A stretch of 16,495 bases of DNA. Origin: CAYYNP01 sp964472545 (lineage in GTDB: Bacteria; Planctomycetota; Planctomycetia; Pirellulales; Thermoguttaceae). Under the pieces are notes generated by a model. That model ran no database searches and was not told where the DNA came from. It was given only the letters and a program-made list of their open reading frames with translations. Shown here piece after piece: positions 1 to 5,057 of the stretch. The translations under genes and the position numbers were made by a program. The first letter of the stretch is position 1. Every line of letters starts with the position of its first letter. Where the stretch lies: NCBI GenBank assembly GCA_964472545.1, contig CAYYNP010000230.1, forward strand, positions 1-16,495, in the 5' to 3' direction.

Positions 1-4
1 CCAT

Positions 5-40
5 CGATCCTGCGGTGCGTTTCACGCACCCTACGGATCG
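5..40. repeat. Short palindromic repeat (GTAG-headed, family 2) at the end of the HD-hydrolase gene
   Basis: The outer arms CGATCC (5-10) and GGATCG (35-40) and the inner arms GGTGCG (14-19) and CGCACC (25-30) form a hairpin. On the minus strand the element reads GTAGGGTGCGTG..., and the 13-nt stretch at 23-35 (minus strand) is identical to 8818-8830 (plus strand). The stop codon TAG of the HD gene (31-33) lies inside the GTAG head. The hairpin may stop transcription of that gene, but no T-tract is seen. Confidence 0.6.
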
Positions 41-627
41 AGAAAGCCCTGCTCGATCGCGTCGTCGATCAATTCCTGTACGTAGCGCCACAGTTCCGGG
101 GCCCCGCCGGCAATCCGTGCGGTTCGCCGGCGGACCATCTCGGCCGTAACGCCGTGTTCCTGCCACGATCGCCCGCGGGTAAAGTAGTTGTGCAGAAACG
201 GTTGCAGGCAGTCCATCGCCACGGCGTATCGGGCCTCCGGCGTCTGTCGCGCTTCAAACTCATCCCACAGCGCGCGATATTCGGCCGCCTGATCGCCCGG
301 CAGCATGGGGAAAATCCGCTCGGCCGCCGCCAGTTCTCGTTCAGCTTGATCGACACCGGCCGCTTCATCGTAGGCGTAGGTATCGCCGGCATCGATCTCG
401 ACCAGATCGTGGATCAACAGCATCTTGACCACGCGAAGCAGGTCGAGTTCCTCGGCCGGGCCGTACTCCAAGAGCAACACGGCCGCCAGGGCGATGTGCC
501 AGGAATGCTCGGCGTCGTTCTCGCGGCGCGAGCGGTCGATCAACAAGGTTCGCCGGAAGACGCCCTTGAGCTTGTCGATCTCGACGAGGAACTCGACTTG
601 CCGCCGAAGACGGTCGTGTTCTGTCAT
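31..627 (-). CDS. HD-domain phosphohydrolase, YfbR/HDDC2-type (putative 5'-deoxynucleotidase)
   Basis: This is a 198-residue cytosolic protein of the usual length for HD-domain nucleotidases. The metal-ligand pattern of the superfamily is complete: His41 (in AEHSWH), His73-Asp74 (LLIHDLVEIDAGD) and Asp139 (AMDCLQPF). The segment EIDAGDT after the HD pair and the late Asp resemble YfbR and human HDDC2, which remove phosphate from deoxynucleoside 5'-monophosphates. The substrate here is inferred from family resemblance only. The ATG at 627 is preceded by a purine-rich ribosome binding site (GAAAGG, about 6 nt away). The gene stands apart from its neighbours, and its stop codon falls within a palindromic repeat. 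It has no signal peptide or membrane segment. Confidence 0.85.
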   Translation of the reverse strand: MTEHDRLRRQVEFLVEIDKLKGVFRRTLLIDRSRRENDAEHSWHIALAAVLLLEYGPAEELDLLRVVKMLLIHDLVEIDAGDTYAYDEAAGVDQAERELAAAERIFPMLPGDQAAEYRALWDEFEARQTPEARYAVAMDCLQPFLHNYFTRGRSWQEHGVTAEMVRRRTARIAGGAPELWRYVQELIDDAIEQGFLDP

Positions 628-651
628 CGTTGCCTTTCGCCGGCCGTGTCG

Positions 652-677
652 GTAGTCATCTTGCTCCGCAAGATGTC
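652..677 (+). repeat. REP-like hairpin, GTAG-headed family 1, copy a
   Basis: A GTAG head (652-655) is followed by a perfect 8-bp stem, CATCTTGC (657-664) and GCAAGATG (668-675), with a TCC loop. The unit closely matches two more copies at 2536-2561 and 2564-2589. It lies in the 104-bp gap between two minus-strand genes. Confidence 0.65.
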
Positions 678-731
678 ATCGCGCCTCGCTTCAGCCAGAC
701 GCCTACAATAGCCCAATGCCGCTGAGGAATT

Positions 732-2483
732 CTACCGCGTCGATGCCCCGTGTGCCACTTGCCGGACCGCGTCTCCGTGCTCTTCGACCAGCCAGAACGT
801 TCCGGCCCGGGGAACGTTGATTGTGATTTGGCCGCAATCGGGAATCGCGATCTCGACGTCCCGCCGATCGGCCAACGGCGCATGGGCGTAGACAAGCCAC
901 TGGCGCCGCGGGCGCTCGCCACGGACCAGGGCCAAGGCGAACACCGGCAAGTCGGTCGTTTGCTGCCAGGGCCGCGGCGGGTCGAGGTTCGTTGAAAGCA
1001 GGAACCAGCGCCGAGTGTTCGCGTACTTCGCCGGCACGTCGGTCTGGTAGGGATGCCGCGCGGACGTGTTGGGCACCAGACGGCCGTGTCGCCAGAACTC
1101 CGCGAGCGTTTCGTCATTCCAGACGCGATCGACCGCCTTGACCGTTTCCATCCAATACGGCTTCACCGGCTCAAGCGGCGTGGCGTGTCCGCGGAATTCT
1201 CGCACCGCACGCGGCCGCAACAGCCACATGCCGAACTGCACCCAGCCGGCCGTCCGCTCCGGTGGACAGGTCTGTCCATCGGCCAGGTATTGCAGCGCCT
1301 TCGACTTCTTCAGCAGCTTCTCGTCGAGTTGCTCTCGGCGTTGCGGGGAAAGCCCGGCACTAGAAGCTACCAACAACTCCTCCGGCGTTTCGGCCCCCAG
1401 ACCCTCCATCCAACTCCGCACCTCGTTGCCGTCCCAGGTGGAGATCTCGAACCAGAAATCCGGGTTCACCCGCCGGGCCTCTTCGAGCATGAAGATCCAG
1501 TTCATCGACTCGACCTGCGTGGAGAAGACCCAGTGGTCGCGGTTGTCGCACCAGTTGTGCGTGTAGTACGACGGGCTGCCGCCCTGCCAGGTGTGCCAGT
1601 CGGGAGAGGTCCAGTCGTCGGCAATCAGCGAGTAGACCTTCCAGCCGTCCCAGCGGCCGAAGTGCGAAGGGCCGAATGCTCCGTAGCCGACGAAGCGGAC
1701 GTTCTGTTTCCAGGTGCCGCTCGTCAGTGCCTCGCGCATCGCTTGGAACATCACCGGATAGCGCTCCATCCAGCCCTCGGCCACCACGCGGCGGCGGAAC
1801 TCGTCGTCGCGGCCGGTGCCGTAACGGTCGACGTACCGCTTGGACAGCTCTTCCAGGGGACCGTGCTTCGACCAGCGCAAATCGGGCGGCTCGTTGTTCG
1901 AGACCAGCAGCACCAGCGGCGGGTTGGGATAGATCCGCTGGGTGCGACGCATCGCCGGCGTGTCGATGTACTCTCGGGCCGGGTCCTTCCAGGGCTCGAT
2001 CGCACCGAACGGGCTGAGCTTCGCCACGCGGCTACCGTCGGGCGCGATCACGCCGGCCCAGCGCGACTCGGGCGCTTCGCGATACTCGCCGCGGACCAGC
2101 ATCGCGTCCCATTGCGTGCCGCGAATCGAGAGCGGTAGATCGAGACGGCGAAAGTACGTCAACAACCGCGTGTAATAGGCCTCGAACCGCTCGTCGTCCG
2201 GATCGCCGCGGGGCCAACTCATCCACGGCAGCACGTGATGTCCCGCCTGGATCAAGCCAATCTGATGGTCCGGCTCGAAGGTCCCCCGCACCGTGCCCAC
2301 GTTCCAGTGACTCGCCAGTGGCAACGGCCGGCCCTGCGGACCGTCGGGCGGAAGCAAGACCTCGCGGCGGACCTCCGCGGCCACGCGGCGGGCAGCAGGC
2401 GTGGGGTCGTCGTCGGCTGCGATTGTGCCGGCATACGAGCCGACAATCCAAACGCAGGCGAGTAGTGCGGTTGACCTGAGCAT
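732..2483 (-). CDS. Secreted protein of unknown function, possibly a TIM-barrel glycoside hydrolase
   Basis: The start is placed at the ATG at 2483, not the upstream in-frame codon at 2510. It is preceded by a good ribosome binding site (GAGAGGA, about 6 nt away) and opens directly into a signal peptide (MLRSTALLACVWIVGSYAG, predicted cleavage near residue 22). The product has 583 residues and is exported. I do not recognise a named family with certainty. The Trp-rich sequence, an Asn-Asn-Glu after a hydrophobic strand (VLLVSNNEPP, Glu198) and a later Glu at a strand end (FWFEISTW, Glu346) recall the acid/base and nucleophile positions of clan A retaining glycosidases. That assignment is inference. 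A beta-sandwich-like C-terminus follows (about 480-575). The neighbouring secreted SASA-type esterase on the same strand suggests a role in polysaccharide breakdown. It could instead be a planctomycete-specific hypothetical family. Confidence 0.75.
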   Translation of the reverse strand: MLRSTALLACVWIVGSYAGTIAADDDPTPAARRVAAEVRREVLLPPDGPQGRPLPLASHWNVGTVRGTFEPDHQIGLIQAGHHVLPWMSWPRGDPDDERFEAYYTRLLTYFRRLDLPLSIRGTQWDAMLVRGEYREAPESRWAGVIAPDGSRVAKLSPFGAIEPWKDPAREYIDTPAMRRTQRIYPNPPLVLLVSNNEPPDLRWSKHGPLEELSKRYVDRYGTGRDDEFRRRVVAEGWMERYPVMFQAMREALTSGTWKQNVRFVGYGAFGPSHFGRWDGWKVYSLIADDWTSPDWHTWQGGSPSYYTHNWCDNRDHWVFSTQVESMNWIFMLEEARRVNPDFWFEISTWDGNEVRSWMEGLGAETPEELLVASSAGLSPQRREQLDEKLLKKSKALQYLADGQTCPPERTAGWVQFGMWLLRPRAVREFRGHATPLEPVKPYWMETVKAVDRVWNDETLAEFWRHGRLVPNTSARHPYQTDVPAKYANTRRWFLLSTNLDPPRPWQQTTDLPVFALALVRGERPRRQWLVYAHAPLADRRDVEIAIPDCGQITINVPRAGTFWLVEEHGDAVRQVAHGASTR

Positions 2484-2499
2484 GGTAGTCCTCTCACAA

Positions 2500-2528
2500 C
2501 TCGTTACCAACTCCGGTTTGGTAACGAG
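2500..2528. repeat. Hairpin in the 5' flank of the secreted 583-residue gene
   Basis: A perfect 11-bp stem, CTCGTTACCAA (2500-2510) and TTGGTAACGAG (2518-2528), has a 7-nt loop. It lies 17 bp upstream of the start at 2483 on the minus strand, just outside the ribosome binding site. It could be a 5'-UTR structure or an operator for a dimeric repressor; no homologous copy was seen in the window. Confidence 0.5.
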
Positions 2529-2535
2529 AGATATA

Positions 2536-2589
2536 GTAGTCGTCTCGCTCCGCGAGACGACGTGGCATCTCGCGGAGCGAGATGCCTAC
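2536..2589. repeat. REPIN-like pair: two GTAG-headed hairpins in inverted orientation (copies b and c)
   Basis: Copy b (2536-2561, plus) is GTAG followed by a perfect 10-bp stem GTCGTCTCGC / GCGAGACGAC (2539-2548 and 2552-2561) with a TCC loop; the stem's first two bases overlap the head. Copy c (2564-2589, minus) has a perfect 10-bp stem GGCATCTCGC / GCGAGATGCC (2564-2573, 2577-2586) and ends in CTAC, so its own 5' end is also GTAG. The two share the core TCTCGCTCCGCGAGA. Head-to-head REP pairs of this kind are the mobile form (REPIN) acted on by RAYT transposases in other bacteria. It fills the gap between two minus-strand genes and could act as a transcript-end structure for the esterase. 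Confidence 0.65.
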
Positions 2590-2629
2590 CATCTTCTCCG
2601 ACAAAGCCCGTCAGGTGGCGCACTGCCCT

Positions 2630-3715
2630 CTACTTCCCCATCAACTCAATCATCCCCTCCGCAAACGCGCCTCCCATCTTGCAGTAGATCCGGGCGCTGC
2701 CCAGGTAATGATAGCCGCGTTCGGAGCCGATGTTGTAGAACTTGACCCAGTCGGGCCCTCGCCACACGCCCTGGTCGACCATCTCTTCGACGTCCGGTTC
2801 CCAGAAGTCGCAAGTCGGCACGGCCTTGACCGTGCCCTTCAACTCGGGCAATTCCGCCACCGCCGCCTGGGCCGCCTGGAAGTCGCCGCGGGTGCCGCCC
2901 ACGCCGAGTTCGCCGATGATCGCCGGCAGGTTGGGGGCGTCGAGGTCTTTGCGGACGTCCTGAATCAACTGGCCCAGCCGCTTGGTGTAGGTGGCGTATT
3001 TCTCCTCGCGTTGGGCGCCGTCGATCATGTCGTTCCAGCCCTGGAAGAAGACGAACCCGGCCAACTCGTAGCCGCGGCTCTCGTCGTAGTCGGGGAAGTG
3101 CTCCTTGAGGTTGCCCAGCACGCCGCGGACGTGGCCGATCGTGTCGCGATAGGCCTTGCCGTAGCGGGCCTTGACGTCATCCATGGTGGCTTCGGGGTTC
3201 CGCTTCTGCGCGCCTTCGAGTTCCTTCTGCAGGACTTCGTCCGGGGGCAGCGCCGCGCCGGGCGGGAGGAAGTCGCGTTTCACGCTGCGGCCGCCCCAGC
3301 AGGTCTTGATCAACAGCACTTGCTCGTCGAGGTGCTTACCGATGGTCCAGCCGAAGCCCAACTCCGGGCCGAGCACTTTCTCGCTGGCCCCGTAGCCCGG
3401 CTTGAGGTTGCCGGATCGTTCGCCGTCGGTGGTCCAGATCCAGACGTCGCGCCGCTCGGTCCAGAAGCCGTAGCGGTCCTTCCAGTGCTCGTACTCCTTG
3501 GCCGTCTCCTCGTTGTAGATCAGGTACTCCAGCGTCCGCAAGGCGGCATGCCCCTGCATGTTCGACTGGCCGGCCAGGATGAAAACCTTCACCGGGCCCT
3601 CTTTGACCATCGGCCAAGGGTCGCGGTTAAAGGCCGACTCTGGCACTTGGGCCGAGCCGACGCCGGCAAAGAGGGCCACGATCAGCAAAGCCGCAATCGA
3701 TCGGGTGGGTGTCAT
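2630..3715 (-). CDS. Secreted SASA-domain esterase (sialate O-acetylesterase / CE6-like)
   Basis: The ATG at 3715 is chosen because it opens a clear signal peptide (MTPTRSIAALLIVALFAGVGSAQ) and has AGGAA about 7 nt upstream; the in-frame extension to 3832 runs through a repeat. The 361-residue product carries the SASA/SGNH signature blocks: VFILAGQSNMQGH with nucleophile Ser51, a CWGGRS block (139-144), FFQGWND (223-229), and a C-terminal GYHYLGSA with the likely catalytic His336. Such proteins are exported esterases that remove acetyl groups from sugars (sialic acid or acetylated xylan). The true substrate cannot be read from the sequence. Length and block order fit the family. It is next to another exported protein on the same strand, but the 146-bp gap and hairpins between them argue for separate transcription units. 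Confidence 0.88.
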   Translation of the reverse strand: MTPTRSIAALLIVALFAGVGSAQVPESAFNRDPWPMVKEGPVKVFILAGQSNMQGHAALRTLEYLIYNEETAKEYEHWKDRYGFWTERRDVWIWTTDGERSGNLKPGYGASEKVLGPELGFGWTIGKHLDEQVLLIKTCWGGRSVKRDFLPPGAALPPDEVLQKELEGAQKRNPEATMDDVKARYGKAYRDTIGHVRGVLGNLKEHFPDYDESRGYELAGFVFFQGWNDMIDGAQREEKYATYTKRLGQLIQDVRKDLDAPNLPAIIGELGVGGTRGDFQAAQAAVAELPELKGTVKAVPTCDFWEPDVEEMVDQGVWRGPDWVKFYNIGSERGYHYLGSARIYCKMGGAFAEGMIELMGK

Positions 3716-3790
3716 GGGATGGTTCCTGTTTGGGTGAATGGGGAATCTCTCTTCTGTGAGTTGAGATCGTTGGTGGAATCGAGAGTCGTC

Positions 3791-3888
3791 CCTAGCCGTG
3801 GGCGGAAGCCCCCGGAGGGCCGGCAGACTCAACCATGCGGCGCCGGTCTGGAGTATCGACCGTCCGTGCGCTTCCGCCCACGGCTAGG
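3791..3888. repeat. 98-bp element bounded by perfect 19-bp inverted repeats
   Basis: The left arm CCTAGCCGTGGGCGGAAGC (3791-3809) and the right arm GCTTCCGCCCACGGCTAGG (3870-3888) are exact reverse complements, enclosing 60 bp without coding content. The layout is that of a small non-autonomous repeat. No clear target-site duplication is visible. Confidence 0.7.
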
Positions 3889-3922
3889 TTCAGTGGTTCG
3901 CATTACGGCTGGGTTCAGTAGT
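3880..3922. repeat. Imperfect 18-bp direct repeat
   Basis: ACGGCTAGGTTCAGTGGT (3880-3897) and ACGGCTGGGTTCAGTAGT (3905-3922) agree at 16 of 18 positions with a 25-bp period. The first copy overlaps the right arm of the inverted-repeat element, so this may be the decayed end of a second element. Confidence 0.5.
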
Positions 3923-4108
3923 CTGCTCTGCTCGGCCAATAAACGGCAATGTCGGGAGACCATCTCGATTGTACACGTTGGCTGTGGTTGGCTGGGCGCC
4001 CAAGCGTAGCTGGGTGCCATGCCCACGCGAGCCTGCCAGGATACCACGTCCGTGCAGAGCGTGCCACGCTTGCCGTGCCGCTACTGCTTCCGCCCAGAAC
4101 CGACGGCG

Positions 4109-4154
4109 GCGTCGCATAAAGGCGACGCTGTTGCCCCCGGGCAACCGCCCGGGG
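4109..4154. repeat. Two tandem perfect hairpins
   Basis: Hairpin 1 is GCGTCGC (4109-4115) / GCGACGC (4122-4128) with a 6-nt loop. Hairpin 2 is CCCCGGGC (4135-4142) / GCCCGGGG (4147-4154) with an AACC loop. They are separated by 6 nt. There is no T-tract, so an intrinsic terminator is unlikely; a repeat family member is the simpler reading. Confidence 0.5.
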
Positions 4155-4258
4155 TAAATCGTCAACGCCGCACAGCACGCGCCAGTCGGATTTCTGCCGT
4201 AACCGGCGTACGCCCGCGCCGTTTCGCGAGTTGCCTCGCAATGCCCCGGGCGACTCGT

Positions 4259-4286
4259 TTGACAGCCTGGTGCGCAGACCTATAGT
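4259..4286 (+). promoter_or_regulatory. Near-consensus sigma-70-type promoter for the secretion operon leader
   Basis: TTGACA (4259-4264) is a perfect -35 hexamer. TATAGT (4281-4286) matches the -10 consensus at 5 of 6 positions, and the spacer is 16 bp. Transcription would start near the A at 4294. It is the strongest promoter-like sequence I found by eye in the window, and it reads into the leader and the operon. Confidence 0.65.
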
Positions 4287-4293
4287 TTGATGC

Positions 4294-4376
4294 ACCCGCG
4301 CCTGGGGAGGGGCGCAGGTCAGAGGCGCGGCAGGGAGAGCTGGGAGCTAGAGGGGACCCTGCCGCGCCCTTTTTTT
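4294..4376 (+). ncRNA. Predicted ~83-nt leader RNA / attenuator (or small RNA) upstream of the secretion operon
   Basis: The span runs from the predicted start (about 4294) to the end of the T-tract (4376). The segment CCGCGCC (4296-4302) is identical to part of the terminator's 3' arm (4362-4368) and perfectly complementary to GGCGCGG (4324-4330) in its 5' arm. Two exclusive folds are therefore possible: terminator formed, or 5' leader paired with the 5' arm (antiterminator). A small local hairpin, GCGCC (4298-4302) / GGCGC (4311-4315), could hold the 5' segment in the terminated state. In addition GGACCC (4354-4359) can pair with GGGTCC (4391-4396), which overlaps the ribosome binding site of the first gene. 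I do not recognise a known riboswitch class. The ligand, or a role as an independent sRNA, is unknown. Confidence 0.5.
4324..4376 (+). terminator. Strong intrinsic terminator within the operon leader
   Basis: A perfect 12-bp GC-rich stem, GGCGCGGCAGGG (4324-4335) / CCCTGCCGCGCC (4357-4368), is followed after one C by seven T residues (4370-4376). The 21-nt loop contains its own mini-stem AGCT/AGCT (4338-4341, 4345-4348). No plus-strand gene lies upstream, so it can only act on the leader transcript. Confidence 0.8.
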
Positions 4377-4399
4377 GTCTCTTCATAGGGGGGTCCGCC

Positions 4400-5002
4400 G
4401 TGAGCAGCCGCCGAGGCACGCGGGGCCGAGCCGCCTTCACCCTAGTCGAAGCCATGGTCGCCATCTCCATCATGGCCCTGGCTGCCAGTGTGATGATGCT
4501 GGGAACGACTGCCTCCATGCAGACGGCCGACGAAGGGCTCAAACGGGCGATCGCCCAGGGGATGGCCACGCGGCTGATGGACGAGATCGTCGGCGCCCGC
4601 TACCACGCCATCGGCATCGACGGACGGCAAGTCGGATTGGGCCCGTCGTCGTACGAACGCGGGGGGAACGGCCGAGAGCGCTTCGACGATATCGACGATT
4701 ATCACGGCTTTCGCTCCCAGCCGCCGGAAGACCTTTGGGGCATCGAACTGGGAATCGGCGACGGCCAGGGCGATCGACGCCACTCGGCGTTTGCGATCCC
4801 CAGCGGGTTCTTCGACAACTGGCGGCAAGAGGTCGACGTCTACTACGTCGACGAGTCCGATCCGAGCACACGGCTGCCGGGCTCGCGGGTCAGCGACTAC
4901 CGGGTGGTGGAAGTCCGCATCGTACACGTCGATCCCGAGCAGGGAAGCCGCGTGTTGGCCGAGTTGCGGCGGGTGGTGGCGTATGTGCCGCCGTGGAATT
5001 GA
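4400..5002 (+). CDS. Prepilin-type pseudopilin, GspI-like; first gene of the secretion operon
   Basis: The start is GTG at 4400 with an AGGGGGG ribosome binding site 6 nt upstream; it lies 24 bp after the terminator T-tract. The 200-residue product has a class III prepilin N-terminus: a 12-residue basic leader, then FTLVEAMVAISIMALAASV, with the conserved Glu at +5 and a membrane helix to about residue 35. The residue before the cleavage site is Ala12 where Gly is usual, so processing by the prepilin peptidase may be slower. The globular part (VDVYYVDES..., YRVVEVRIVHVDPEQGSRVLAELRRVVAYVPPWN) resembles minor pseudopilins that cap the type II secretion pseudopilus. Assignment to the I position rests on gene order (before J- and K-like genes) and size. 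It would act in the inner membrane and periplasm. Confidence 0.8.
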   Translation: MSSRRGTRGRAAFTLVEAMVAISIMALAASVMMLGTTASMQTADEGLKRAIAQGMATRLMDEIVGARYHAIGIDGRQVGLGPSSYERGGNGRERFDDIDDYHGFRSQPPEDLWGIELGIGDGQGDRRHSAFAIPSGFFDNWRQEVDVYYVDESDPSTRLPGSRVSDYRVVEVRIVHVDPEQGSRVLAELRRVVAYVPPWN

Positions 5003-5024
5003 GGGATGGGGCTTGGGGATTGAA

Positions 5025-5057
5025 AATTGAGAATTGAGAATTGCAAATTGCGAATTG
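5025..5057 (+). repeat. Heptamer tandem array (AATTGNN, 4.7 units)
   Basis: The units are AATTGAG (5025), AATTGAG (5032), AATTGCA (5039), AATTGCG (5046) and AATTG (5053). This is an AT-rich island in GC-rich DNA. Each unit carries a TTG triplet; because 7 is not a multiple of 3, possible TTG starts occur in all three frames. Confidence 0.7.

Larger units (their letters stand above)
3716..4258. other. Non-coding region between the esterase gene and the secretion operon
   Basis: No credible gene is seen here; open frames overlap the repeats and have no family features. The stretch holds a 98-bp inverted-repeat element (3791-3888), a short direct repeat (3880-3897 and 3905-3922), two tandem hairpins (4109-4154) and, at its right end, the promoter, leader and terminator listed separately. 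It is the divergent junction between the minus-strand esterase and the plus-strand operon. Confidence 0.7.

Noticed and set aside
1053..2138. Plus-strand open frame of 361 codons over the 583-residue secreted protein gene
   Set aside because: The minus-strand reading has a signal peptide and a good ribosome binding site. The plus-strand product has no recognisable features and is His/Arg/Val-rich.
2582..4009. Plus-strand open frame of 475 codons over the esterase gene
   Set aside because: The opposite strand encodes a SASA esterase with signal peptide and catalytic blocks; this frame is its antisense shadow extended through the inverted-repeat element.
4294..4376. tRNA or known riboswitch (c-di-GMP, cobalamin, SAM type)
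   Set aside because: No cloverleaf, anticodon arm or conserved core of these classes could be recognised. The fold is dominated by the terminator stem.
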